DNA from: Paludibacteraceae bacterium
GTDB lineage: Bacteria > Bacteroidota > Bacteroidia > Bacteroidales > Paludibacteraceae
Reading direction: 5' to 3'
Assembly (NCBI GenBank): GCA_017451525.1
Contig: JAFTOD010000005.1
Coordinates: 62,001-126,000, forward strand
Length of the DNA stretch: 64,000 nt
Made by a program: the position numbers and the translations under genes. Shown here in pieces: positions 17,669 through 25,967 of the stretch. Under the pieces are notes generated by a model. That model saw nothing but the letters and a program-made list of their open reading frames with translations, was not told the DNA's origin and searched no databases. The first letter of the stretch is position 1. Each line of letters starts with the position of its first letter.

Positions 17669-19201
17669 TCAAAATTGGAAATAGATAAATGTTTCATTTT
17701 TGCCAGTAAAGAAGAACATTAATAAAAAGAGTCCATAATAAATCAATGTGCGCATTACTGCATTATTGGGCAATCTTTTGAGACTATGTTCTTGTGTGCG
17801 ATTTAGCCATTCAACTACAAGCAAAATCAATATATTTATTACTAATGGAATATAATATTGTCTATTCATCAACCATGGTATGGAAAATAAACTGCTATCA
17901 AATATACCTGCAATATAAGCGGAAAGAGTTTTAAGTCCTGTGGTGCGGAAGATAATCCAACCGAAGACTGCCAAGGCAAAAGTCCAAAGCATTTGTCCCG
18001 CTTCTTTGAATGATGGCAGCCATTTGGTTTTGATGGTGCCATCGGGCAAGGTGATTGTGGCAACCGTATCACGATAGCGGCGGTTCTTGTTCAGCAAAAG
18101 CAAAGGCACAAACAGCAAAGCATGGTATGCTCCCCACAAAACAAATGTCCAGTTCGCTCCGTGCCAGAAGCCACTTAAGAGGAAGATTACAAATGTATTG
18201 CGGACGGCAATCCATTTTGTATACCTTGCCTTTAACCTTTCACCTTTAACCTCTAACCTAGCAGGCAATGCTGGCCTGCTACCGCCCAACGGAATATACA
18301 CATAATCGCGGAACCAAGTAGTGAGTGAGATATGCCATCTGCGCCAGAACTCGGCTATATCGCGAGAGAAGTAAGGCACATTGAAATTACGCATTAGTTT
18401 AATACCAAACAATTTTGCTGTACCTATTGCTATATCCGAATATCCCGAGAAGTCACCATAGATTTGGAAAGTAAAGAGTACGGCAGCCAACACCAATGTA
18501 CTACCCGATTGGTTGCTGATGTCTGCAAAGACAGTATCTACGTATGTGGCACAGTTGTCTGCTACTACAATCTTCTTGAATAAGCCCCACAAGATTTGTC
18601 GCATACCGTCCACTGCGGTGGCATAGTCAAAGGTGCGTTTCTTTTGGAATTGTGGCAAGAGGTTGGTTGCTCGCTCAATAGGACCTGCTACTAACTGTGG
18701 GAAGAAACTGAGGAAGGCAGTAAAAGCCACAATGTCATGAGTGGGTTGTATCTGCTTGCGATAGACATCAATGGAGTATGAGAGGGCTTGGAAGGTATAG
18801 AAACTAATGCCAACTGGCAGAATCAAGTGTAGCAGCAAGAAGTCTGACTCAATGCCGAACAATCGTGCAAACTGCGTGGCGAAGAAGTCGTAGTATTTAT
18901 ATACGCCTAAGATGCCGAGATTGATAATGATATTGGCTATCATGACGGCTTTCTTTCCGCGTTGTGTTGGGGCGTATTCGATTCCGATGCCACTTAGGAA
19001 GGAGAGAAGTGTTGTGATAGCAATTAGAATAAGGAATCGCCAGTCCCACCAGCCGTAGAAAATATAACTTGCGACTACTACGAAGAGGTTTTGCCACAGC
19101 AATTGGCGTTTGCACTTGCGCATGGCGTAGTCAAACACGAACCAATAGAGCAGGAAGACTATTGGGAGGAAGATTGCGAACTCGAAGGAGTTGAATAGCA
19201 T
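17669..19201 (-). CDS. MBOAT family O-acyltransferase, AlgI-like (cassette 1)
   Basis: 510 residues from the ATG at 19201 (LFNSFEFAIFLP), the usual AlgI-type start; upstream in-frame codons belong to the leader. It is multi-spanning, with the MBOAT core YSDIAIGTAKLFGIKLMRNF, FWRRWHISLTTWFRDYVYIPLGG and the catalytic histidine in SGFWHGANWTFVLWG. Its first 410 residues are almost identical to the copy at 56380-57924, but the last 90 differ, and one cytoplasmic loop (near 18225-18285) differs and is encoded by simple GGTTAAAGG-type repeats. It is preceded by the structured leader RNA at 19244-19560. Confidence 0.9.
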   Translation of the reverse strand: MLFNSFEFAIFLPIVFLLYWFVFDYAMRKCKRQLLWQNLFVVVASYIFYGWWDWRFLILIAITTLLSFLSGIGIEYAPTQRGKKAVMIANIIINLGILGVYKYYDFFATQFARLFGIESDFLLLHLILPVGISFYTFQALSYSIDVYRKQIQPTHDIVAFTAFLSFFPQLVAGPIERATNLLPQFQKKRTFDYATAVDGMRQILWGLFKKIVVADNCATYVDTVFADISNQSGSTLVLAAVLFTFQIYGDFSGYSDIAIGTAKLFGIKLMRNFNVPYFSRDIAEFWRRWHISLTTWFRDYVYIPLGGSRPALPARLEVKGERLKARYTKWIAVRNTFVIFLLSGFWHGANWTFVLWGAYHALLFVPLLLLNKNRRYRDTVATITLPDGTIKTKWLPSFKEAGQMLWTFALAVFGWIIFRTTGLKTLSAYIAGIFDSSLFSIPWLMNRQYYIPLVINILILLVVEWLNRTQEHSLKRLPNNAVMRTLIYYGLFLLMFFFTGKNETFIYFQF

Positions 19202-19243
19202 GTTGTTTTTCTGCGGTTGGTTCCGAACCTGTCTATAAACCAC

Positions 19244-19560
19244 AAAAAAAGCGTGGAACCTTACCTTTGCCTATTCTCCACTATGAGGTTCCTGCAAGAC
19301 CCTACCAACAAGAATATGCAAGCAACGCCCACGCCGAATATGACATGCCACCAAACAGAGCAGTCCACACGTGGACGCTCTGCGGCGGGATATACATATC
19401 CCAACGGGCGTTTACTGCTCTCTTATTTTGGGCTGGTGAAATTTTGCAGGATTTCATAGTGCCAAAACAAGCGCTGAGGACACCCCACTGCTTAAAATTG
19501 TGGGGACTCCGTAGTAAACGCTTTTTATAATATGTCTGCAAAACCGATTACTCGGCTTTG
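19244..19560 (-). ncRNA. Structured leader/small RNA, copy 1
   Basis: Predicted transcript from the promoter at 19566-19596 to a terminator-like hairpin (arms 19286-19292 and 19255-19261, then ACGC and seven T on the minus strand). About 317 nt, 98% or so like copy 3 except in loops. Visible helices are GCAAAGCCGA/TCGGTTTTGC at the 5' end, CCCCAC/GTGGGG, a long-range GCGTTTACT/AGTAAACGC, GGGATAT/ATATCCC and CAGAGC/GCTCTG. The block TCGGCGTGGGC is shared with copy 2. The arm at 19255-19261 can also pair with 19219-19224 downstream, so alternative folds are possible. The MBOAT start lies 43 nt beyond. No known RNA family was recognised. Confidence 0.55.
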
Positions 19561-19565
19561 CGGTG

Positions 19566-19596
19566 CAAAGGTAGTGAATTATTTTGAATTGAGCAA
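19566..19596 (-). promoter_or_regulatory. Promoter of leader RNA copy 1
   Basis: Minus strand TTG (19596-19594), 20-nt spacer, TACCTTTG (19573-19566). Spacing and boxes are the same as for copies 2 and 3. Confidence 0.7.
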
Positions 19597-19901
19597 GAGT
19601 TTTATGAGAAAGTTGAAAGTTTATAGTTGAAAGGTAGGGATTACCCGAATGTGATTCGGGGCTAATGGACAAAGAAAGAACAGAATACTCGACTACAAGT
19701 CAAGGCAATAGAAGAATATTACTCGGCGAACTGTCGCCGAGCACTTGACAGGTAGTATGGTGCGGGGAAAGTATTGGATGGTAATATAGTGGCAACAGGG
19801 TGGTATCGGAATGGTAACGAGGTGGTTTCGAGAAAGATAACGGGAAAGAAGCATATAGAAGATAGGAGGAAGATAGGGTATTCTCTGGTTAACAACCCGA
19901 T

Positions 19902-19949
19902 TATCCTACGTATATCCTACGTGTATCCTACGTATATGGTACGTATATG
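19902..19949. repeat. 11-bp tandem repeat array (four units)
   Basis: Units TATCCTACGTA (19902-19912), TATCCTACGTG (19913-19923), TATCCTACGTA (19924-19934) and TATGGTACGTA (19935-19945), then TATG. The period equals that of the array at 6908-6966 but the unit sequence differs. It lies in the 19597-20356 gap, which also holds the hairpin CCCGAAT/ATTCGGG near 19630-19646 and the repeat at 20189-20268. I see no credible gene in this gap. Confidence 0.8.
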
Positions 19950-20188
19950 AAAAGGGAAAGGTGGGGTTTTCCCCCACACCACACTTCCACATAAAAAAGT
20001 TAAAGCTATGAATATGGGCGGTCGTACCTACCCTGTACGGTACTACCCTATAGCCATACGGCTGCGTACCCTCGCGTTCGGCAACATGGTCGCAATGATT
20101 GTTGACATCGTCAACATTAGGGCGACATGTGCCTCCGCTCTCCCCACTCACTCACGAAGTTCGTGGGGACCCCATAATATATTGCGCC

Positions 20189-20268
20189 GTTCTATGTTCG
20201 CACTATTCCCTTAGTGTGGGGACACTTCGGGTGCTTCACTCGGAGTGCGTTCCGTCGCACTCCTTCAC
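20189..20268 (-). repeat. REP/MITE-like palindromic repeat, copy A (diverged)
   Basis: Reverse-complement relative of the 86-bp repeats at 33741-33826 and 33903-33988. The core GGAGTGCG-TTCCGT-CGCACTCC (8-bp arms) is exact, and flanks such as GTGGGGACACTTCGGG and TTCTATG align with several substitutions. Confidence 0.7.
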
Positions 20269-20356
20269 TTAAGAAAATGCCTTTTTAGAAAAAAAGTACC
20301 CGAATGGGATTGGGACTAAGTTGGATAACAAAATCCACCTTATCATAGAGAGGGGT

Positions 20357-20644
20357 TTAGATTGATTTTGAGGGCTTTGTAGAAGAATTTTGAAGTTCTC
20401 TTTTGCGAACGAAGTAACCAATGGTGAACATGGGGATAATATCCGTAAAAGGCAGTGACTCCTCTGCAAAACTGATGGCTGCACCTACGGCGCCCGTCTT
20501 GCCACCAAAGAGATAGTAGAATAAGAATGCCGATAATGGTCCCCATACCGCATCAATCCACTCGCCCCATGCTGGGATGAAATACGAGATCATACCTACT
20601 GCGTCCAGTAGCAAACAAAGCCAAAGAGATGGGAGAGATTTCAT
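20357..20644 (-). CDS. Small conserved-looking membrane protein
   Basis: 95 residues. Two hydrophobic segments (about 4-24 and 33-60) around a short loop (PAWGEWIDAVWGPLSAFLFY), then a glycine-rich stretch GGKTGAVGAAISFAEESLPF and a positively charged tail. Proteins of this shape (LLDAxGMxSYxIPxxGE) are common as uncharacterised genes in Bacteroidales. It lies 54 bp downstream of phoH on the same strand and may be co-transcribed. Function is unknown. Confidence 0.65.
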   Translation of the reverse strand: MKSLPSLWLCLLLDAVGMISYFIPAWGEWIDAVWGPLSAFLFYYLFGGKTGAVGAAISFAEESLPFTDIIPMFTIGYFVRKRELQNSSTKPSKSI

Positions 20645-20697
20645 GAATGTTGAATTTAGTGCGCTACGCGCAGGTTACTGCTACGGAGTAGCCATCA

Positions 20698-21633
20698 CTA
20701 CTCACTTTTCCCCGCATAAGCATCTACGATGCGTTTGACAAGATGGTGGCGAACAATGTCCTTCTGGTTGAACTCCACCATGGCGATGCCTTTGATGTCG
20801 CGTAAGCGTTCGATGGCGTCTTTCAGTCCTGACTTTTGGCTAGCAGGCAGGTCAATCTGCGTAAGGTCGCCTGTGATAATCATCTTACCATGTACGCCGA
20901 GGCGAGTGAGGAACATCTTGAGTTGGGCAGTGGTAGTGTTCTGCGCCTCATCTAATATAACGATCGCGTCCGCGAGCGTGCGCCCGCGCATGAAAGCCAA
21001 TGGCGCAATCTGAATCACACCACGCTCCATATATTCGTTGAGTTTGGCGCCAGGAATCATATCTTGCAGCGCGTCGTAGAGAGGTTGCAAGTATGGGTCG
21101 ATTTTCTCCTTCATGTCGCCAGGCAAGAAACCCAGTTTCTCGCCCGCCTCTACCGCAGGACGGGAGAGGATGATGCGCTTGACTTCGCGGTTCTTGAGCG
21201 CGCGTACTGCCAGCGCAATGGCGGTGTAGGTCTTTCCGCTACCTGCAGGTCCTACAGCAAACAGTAGATCATTCTCCTCGTAGGCATCCACGAGCAACTG
21301 CTGGTTGGCACTACGCGCTACGATGGACTTGCCATTCACGCCGTGTAGGATAAGGTTATCTTGAAGGAATTCCGTGGGCTCTTCTCCATGAAGGAGCTGG
21401 AGGATCTGCTCCTCGTTGAGGGTGTTGTTCTTGATGCAAAACGCCTCACACTTGCGCAGATTCTGCTCGAAGCGCGCGATAGCGGCTTGCGCACCGATAA
21501 TCTTCACCTGATAGCCACGCGCCACGATGCGTACATCGGGGTGCTGGTTCTTGAGGCAAAGGATATTGATATTATTCACGCCATAGAAAGTGGCGGTGTC
21601 GAGTGCTTCGTTGAGAGAGATGATGGATTCCAT
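20698..21633 (-). CDS. PhoH family ATPase
   Basis: 311 residues. Walker A is GPAGSGKT (128-135), Walker B is IVILDEAQN (about 220-228), with LSRPAVEAGEKLGFLPGD between, the PhoH (YbeZ-type) signature. PhoH proteins are RNA-associated P-loop ATPases/helicase-like proteins often linked to ribosome maturation. It follows proS but a terminator (21655-21685) stands between, so it probably has its own promoter. Confidence 0.92.
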   Translation of the reverse strand: MESIISLNEALDTATFYGVNNINILCLKNQHPDVRIVARGYQVKIIGAQAAIARFEQNLRKCEAFCIKNNTLNEEQILQLLHGEEPTEFLQDNLILHGVNGKSIVARSANQQLLVDAYEENDLLFAVGPAGSGKTYTAIALAVRALKNREVKRIILSRPAVEAGEKLGFLPGDMKEKIDPYLQPLYDALQDMIPGAKLNEYMERGVIQIAPLAFMRGRTLADAIVILDEAQNTTTAQLKMFLTRLGVHGKMIITGDLTQIDLPASQKSGLKDAIERLRDIKGIAMVEFNQKDIVRHHLVKRIVDAYAGKSE

Positions 21634-21654
21634 ATATCACTATTATAATTAAAA

Positions 21655-21685
21655 AACAGCCGCTATGATAATACACGCGGCTGTT
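21655..21685 (-). terminator. Intrinsic terminator behind proS
   Basis: AACAGCCGC (21655-21663) and GCGGCTGTT (21677-21685) form a 9-bp stem with a 13-nt loop. On the minus strand it is followed by six T, 15 bp after the proS stop. Confidence 0.8.
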
Positions 21686-21699
21686 AATGGGAATGCAAA

Positions 21700-23178
21700 T
21701 TAATATGCAATCGCAAATATCACGCGCTGTGCACTAGGTTTGCCAGTATAAATACATTTACCCGGTGTCTTGTCGCCTTCGAAAGGAATACAACGGATAG
21801 TGGCTTTGGTCTCGGCTTTAATCTTCTCCTCGGTTTCAGGAGTACCATCCCAGTGGCAGAGCAAGAAGCCAGGTTTCTTGATTTCCTCTTTGAACTCTTC
21901 CCAAGTATTCACTTCACGAGTGTTGGCAAGACGGAAATCCAATGCTTTTTGGTAGATATTATCTTGAATCTCCTTGAGCAAGTTTTGGATGGTTTCTACG
22001 ATGTTATCGAACGAAACAGTCTCCTTGGTCATGGTGTCGCGGCGTGCGAGTTCAATAGTGCCATTCTCGAGGTCACGACCGCCCATAGCAAGACGCAAAG
22101 GCACACCCTTGAGTTCGTATTCAGCGAACTTGAAACCAGGAGTAGCCTTGTCGCTGGCATCTACTTGTACGCGGATGCCCAATTTCTTCAACTCGTCTGC
22201 CAAAGGATTGAGTTTAGCCATCAATTCATCCAACTGCTCTTGCTTCTTAAAGATAGGCACGATAACCACTTGAATTGGTGCGAGATTTGGAGGAAGAACC
22301 AAACCGTTGTCGTCAGAGTGGGTCATGATGAGTGCACCCATAAGGCGGGTAGAAACGCCCCAAGAAGTAGCCCAAACATACTCGTATTTATTCTCGTTGG
22401 TGAGGAATTGCACATCAAATGACTTGGCGAAGTTTTGACCCAAGAAGTGGCTAGTACCTGCTTGAAGTGCCTTACCATCTTGCATCATTGCCTCAATAGA
22501 ATAGGTATTGAGTGCACCTGCAAAACGCTCGTTAGGTGATTTTACACCCTTGACAACAGGGATAGCCATCACTTTCTCTGCGAAGTCTGCATATACATCC
22601 AACATAGTAGCTGCGTAGTTTTCTGCTTCCTCTTTGGTAGCGTGGGCAGTATGACCCTCTTGCCAAAGGAACTCGGCAGTACGCAAGAAGAGGCGAGTAC
22701 GCATCTCCCAACGCATAACGTTGCACCATTGGTTGCAGAGGATAGGCAGGTCGCGGTAGGAAGAAATCCAGTTCTTGTAGGTGGACCAGATGATTGTCTC
22801 AGAAGTAGGACGGATGATTAGCTCCTCTTCGAGGCGCGCTTTAGGGTCAACTACAACACCCTTGCCCTCAGGGTCATTCATAAGGCGGTGGTGGGTAACC
22901 ACGGCGCACTCTTTGGCAAAACCTTCTACGTGCTCTGCTTCGCGACTAAGGAATGATTTAGGGATAAGGAGTGGGAAATACGCATTTTTTACGCCTTTCT
23001 CTTTGAAACGACGGTCAAGCTCTGCTTGAATCGTTTCCCATATGGCATAGCCATAGGGTTTGATAACCATACATCCTCGTACAGCTGATTGCTCAGCTAA
23101 GTCTGCTTTTACTACTAATTCGTTGTACCACTTCGAGTAATCTGTAGCTCTAGGGGTGAGTTTTTGAAAGTTTGCCAT
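21700..23178 (-). CDS. proS: Prolyl-tRNA synthetase, archaeal/eukaryote-like short type
   Basis: 492 residues, class II synthetase. Motif 2 and 3 regions are visible ([44 protein letters not shown]), then the anticodon-binding domain (about 285-400) and the C-terminal extension. The length and lack of an editing insertion match the ProS type 3 common in Bacteroidota. It charges tRNA-Pro. The ATG overlaps the pdxB stop by one base (TAATG), so panC-pdxB-proS form one operon. Confidence 0.95.
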   Translation of the reverse strand: MANFQKLTPRATDYSKWYNELVVKADLAEQSAVRGCMVIKPYGYAIWETIQAELDRRFKEKGVKNAYFPLLIPKSFLSREAEHVEGFAKECAVVTHHRLMNDPEGKGVVVDPKARLEEELIIRPTSETIIWSTYKNWISSYRDLPILCNQWCNVMRWEMRTRLFLRTAEFLWQEGHTAHATKEEAENYAATMLDVYADFAEKVMAIPVVKGVKSPNERFAGALNTYSIEAMMQDGKALQAGTSHFLGQNFAKSFDVQFLTNENKYEYVWATSWGVSTRLMGALIMTHSDDNGLVLPPNLAPIQVVIVPIFKKQEQLDELMAKLNPLADELKKLGIRVQVDASDKATPGFKFAEYELKGVPLRLAMGGRDLENGTIELARRDTMTKETVSFDNIVETIQNLLKEIQDNIYQKALDFRLANTREVNTWEEFKEEIKKPGFLLCHWDGTPETEEKIKAETKATIRCIPFEGDKTPGKCIYTGKPSAQRVIFAIAY

Positions 23179-24134
23179 TATCTTAATTTATATTGTTTAC
23201 GTAGTTGTTCAAAGTTTTCGGGTTGGGCTTTGAGTTGGTCAGAGATACGGCACAGCCACCCTGGTGCCGAATCACCGTGCAAAGGTACTACTTTTTTATT
23301 GATTGACAAAATCGGAAGCGAGAAAAATTCGCAAAAAGCCCGTAAACACATCTCACTGGCGCGCATTTTGCCTTCTATAGAGTACCCTGCGATGTGAAAA
23401 GATGCTAAATTCACCATCTTAAGTAACTCATGATTAAGTTGTGGCTCATTTTCCCAACAGTCAATTACTGCTTGCACTTTTTCGTTTTCACCTTTCAGCT
23501 TATCTATCAGTGCTTGCTCATCTATTACTCCTCCTCTCGCAGCGTTGATAATGAGAGCATTAGGCTTGCATAAACGTAAGATATCTGCGTTGCAGAGGTG
23601 GTAGGTTGCATGTTCTCCCTCATGAGTGAGAGGCGTGTGAAAAGTGAGCACATCGCATTGTGGAGCCAACTTCTCCAAGGACATGCCTATACCCAGTGGC
23701 GGGTCGGATAGTAGCACGCGATAGCCATTACGATTTGCCATTCGTGCTACGAGTTTGCCAACATGACCATAACCAACTATGCCTATTGTAAGTGCACTTT
23801 CATCCGATTTAATCGAGGAAACAGCTTCTTCTACATAATCACAAACGGCTTGTGCGTTGCAGCCAGGGCACGAAACCCAATGTATGCCCGCCTCGCGGCA
23901 ATAGTCTTGGTCAATATGATCATACCCGATAGTAGCAGTAGCCACAAAGCGCACTTTGCTCTCACGGAGTAACTCCTCATTTATTCGCGTACGCGTGCGA
24001 ACGAAGAGTGCATCTGCCTCGCGTACAGTTTCGGCAGTAATCTCTTCGGGAGAAAGGTAAATGGTGTTTATCTCAGGGGGAAATACTCCCTCTAAAAAAG
24101 GTATGCCTTTGTCTATTATTACTTGCTTGATCAC
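23178..24134 (-). CDS. pdxB: Erythronate-4-phosphate dehydrogenase
   Basis: 318 residues from GTG 24134 ([13 protein letters not shown]), which fits the family start better than an upstream TTG inside panC. The D-2-hydroxyacid dehydrogenase fold shows the NAD-binding [15 protein letters not shown], the VRTRTRIN block and the catalytic His region ([13 protein letters not shown]). It oxidises erythronate 4-phosphate in DXP-dependent pyridoxal phosphate synthesis. It is encoded 13 bp after panC and overlaps proS by one base. Confidence 0.9.
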   Translation of the reverse strand: MIKQVIIDKGIPFLEGVFPPEINTIYLSPEEITAETVREADALFVRTRTRINEELLRESKVRFVATATIGYDHIDQDYCREAGIHWVSCPGCNAQAVCDYVEEAVSSIKSDESALTIGIVGYGHVGKLVARMANRNGYRVLLSDPPLGIGMSLEKLAPQCDVLTFHTPLTHEGEHATYHLCNADILRLCKPNALIINAARGGVIDEQALIDKLKGENEKVQAVIDCWENEPQLNHELLKMVNLASFHIAGYSIEGKMRASEMCLRAFCEFFSLPILSINKKVVPLHGDSAPGWLCRISDQLKAQPENFEQLRKQYKLR

Positions 24135-24147
24135 TAAATAAAAGGTA

Positions 24148-25002
24148 TCAATATTGGATATTGTCAATCAAACGTACGGGACCGCAATAGACGGTTACAC
24201 ACCCAACAGCATTATCAAATGTGTTGGTAGGTTGAAGAGTAGTTTTATCCACAATCTCGTAGTATTCAACTTCTAATCCGTCAATGGCATTGATGGTGTC
24301 AATGACACGTTGTTGCACTTGGGCAACGGAAGCGTTTTTTGCCCATTCCAACGAAGAAAAAAGTGTTTGTGAGATATTTACAGCCGTTTTCTTCTCCTCT
24401 TTAGATAAACGTTGGTTGCGACTACTGAGCGCCAATCCACTCTCTTCTCGCACGATAGGACAACCGATGATTTGTAGGTTAGGATATTGCGCAGCGAGCG
24501 TAGAGGTGGTAACCATGTGGCGAATGATGGCAAGTTGCTGGAAGTCTTTTTCTCCAAAATACGCACGGGTGGGTTGTACTAAATCAAATAGTCGACTTAC
24601 AACTTGCACTACGCCATTGAAATGCCCTGGTCGCATCTTGCCTTCCATAACCTCATCAAGCCCGTTGAAATCGAATGAAAATGGCACATTCATTTCTTCG
24701 GGAGAATACATTTCCTCGGGCGAAGGAGCAAAGACAAAATGTACGCCAAGTTGGGTTAAGAGCGTTACATCTTGCTCCAAAGTGCGAGGGTATTTGAGCA
24801 AATCCTCTGGGTTGTTAAACTGTGTTGGGTTGACAAAAACACTGACAACACAAACGTCATTTTCAGCTACGGCATGTTGTACCAGAGATGCATGTCCAGC
24901 ATGCAATGCCCCCATAGTGGGCACAAAGCCGATGGTTTTGTCTTGTCGAAGACAAGCTTCGATTTGACGGGTAAGTTCTTGTTTAGTGGTAATAACTTGC
25001 AT
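24148..25002 (-). CDS. panC: Pantothenate synthetase
   Basis: 284 residues from ATG 25002 (QVITTKQELTRQIEAC). The HIGH-like motif is in FVPTMGALHAGHASLV, with FVNPTQFN, YFGEKDFQQLAIIR and the KMSKS-like LSSRNQRLS. It joins pantoate and beta-alanine with ATP on the route to coenzyme A. Longer frames to 25083 would run through its own promoter (-7 box at 25030-25023), so the shorter start is right. Confidence 0.95.
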   Translation of the reverse strand: MQVITTKQELTRQIEACLRQDKTIGFVPTMGALHAGHASLVQHAVAENDVCVVSVFVNPTQFNNPEDLLKYPRTLEQDVTLLTQLGVHFVFAPSPEEMYSPEEMNVPFSFDFNGLDEVMEGKMRPGHFNGVVQVVSRLFDLVQPTRAYFGEKDFQQLAIIRHMVTTSTLAAQYPNLQIIGCPIVREESGLALSSRNQRLSKEEKKTAVNISQTLFSSLEWAKNASVAQVQQRVIDTINAIDGLEVEYYEIVDKTTLQPTNTFDNAVGCVTVYCGPVRLIDNIQY

Positions 25003-25022
25003 AATAATTTCAAAAAAGCCTG

Positions 25023-25101
25023 CAAAGGTACAACAAATATAGGGGAAAAGAAAATTTTTTGCGAAAAAATTATGTAATATCATTTTTTTTTTGTACCTTT
25101 G
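25023..25101. promoter_or_regulatory. Divergent -7 boxes for panC and the starch-synthase-like gene
   Basis: TACCTTTG on the minus strand (25030-25023) lies 21 bp upstream of panC. TACCTTTG on the plus strand (25094-25101) lies 39 bp upstream of the gene at 25140. Neither has a TTG at exactly 20 nt, so the -33 boxes are weak. Confidence 0.55.
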
Positions 25102-25139
25102 TAGCGGGAAATAGTATCCTTATTAAAAAAGTCGACAGT

Positions 25140-25967
25140 ATGAAGGAGCAAAAACGCATTTTATTTATCTCACAAGAGATATACCCTTATTTGGATCAAG
25201 AGACACCTATTCGATTGCTCAATCGTCAGTTGCCAGAATTATTTCAATCTCATGGATATGAAACGCGCACGTTTATGCCTAAATTTGGCGATATTAATGA
25301 GCGTCGTAATCAATTACACGAGGTGATTCGATTGTCTGGCATGAACATTATCATTGCGGGCGCCGATCATCCGCTTCTAATCAAAGTGGCGAGCATTCAG
25401 TCTGCACGAATCCAAATCTACTTTATTGATAACGATGTGTACTTCCATCGTCGTAAGGGATTAGCTGATGCTGATGGCGTAGAATACAAAGACAATGATG
25501 AACGTAGCATCTTCTTTACTCGAGGCACACTGGAAACAGTTAAGAAACTGCGTTGGACACCTAATATCGTTTTTTGCTCTGGTTGGATGTCTGCATTGAC
25601 TCCGTTGTTTGTAAAGAAAGCGTATGCAGACACTCCATTCTTTGAAAAAACAAAAGTGATATTGTCTTTGGATAATGAAGAATACTCTACCCCATTTAGC
25701 ACAAAATTAGCAGAGAAATTGCTTGTTAACGGTGTGACTAATAATAATCTTCGTGGTATAGCTGGGCTGCCTGTAGGTTATGAGGATTTGATGCGTTTGG
25801 CAATTGATTTCTCGGATGCGATTGTTTTATCATCACCCAATATAAATCAACGTCTGCTGAATTATGCTCAAAATAGTGGCAAACCTATTTTGCCTTATTC
25901 AGAAAATAACAACGAGGCATATTTAGAATTCTGCAACAATCTAATAGTAGATGATGAAACTGTATAA
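25140..25967 (+). CDS. Glycogen/starch synthase-like protein, N-terminal domain only
   Basis: 275 residues from ATG 25140 (KEQKRILFISQEIYPYL). It resembles the first Rossmann half of GT5 glycogen synthases (VFCSGWMSALTPLFVKKAY), but the loop that binds ADP-glucose (KxGGL in true synthases) reads DQETPI here, and the C-terminal GT-B half is missing. It is therefore unlikely to make glycogen alone. It overlaps the DUF4270 lipoprotein gene by 17 bp, and I recall similar single-domain proteins next to DUF4270 genes in other Bacteroidales. The function is open. Confidence 0.7.
   Translation: MKEQKRILFISQEIYPYLDQETPIRLLNRQLPELFQSHGYETRTFMPKFGDINERRNQLHEVIRLSGMNIIIAGADHPLLIKVASIQSARIQIYFIDNDVYFHRRKGLADADGVEYKDNDERSIFFTRGTLETVKKLRWTPNIVFCSGWMSALTPLFVKKAYADTPFFEKTKVILSLDNEEYSTPFSTKLAEKLLVNGVTNNNLRGIAGLPVGYEDLMRLAIDFSDAIVLSSPNINQRLLNYAQNSGKPILPYSENNNEAYLEFCNNLIVDDETV

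Noticed and set aside
19302..19541. 79-codon ORF resembling one at 58029-58211
   Set aside because: The similarity is explained by the shared leader RNA; substitutions do not favour synonymous positions and helices are kept instead.
20008..20214. 68-codon ORF on the plus strand
   Set aside because: Lies in repeat-rich DNA, no promoter or family pattern, composition unlike neighbouring genes.
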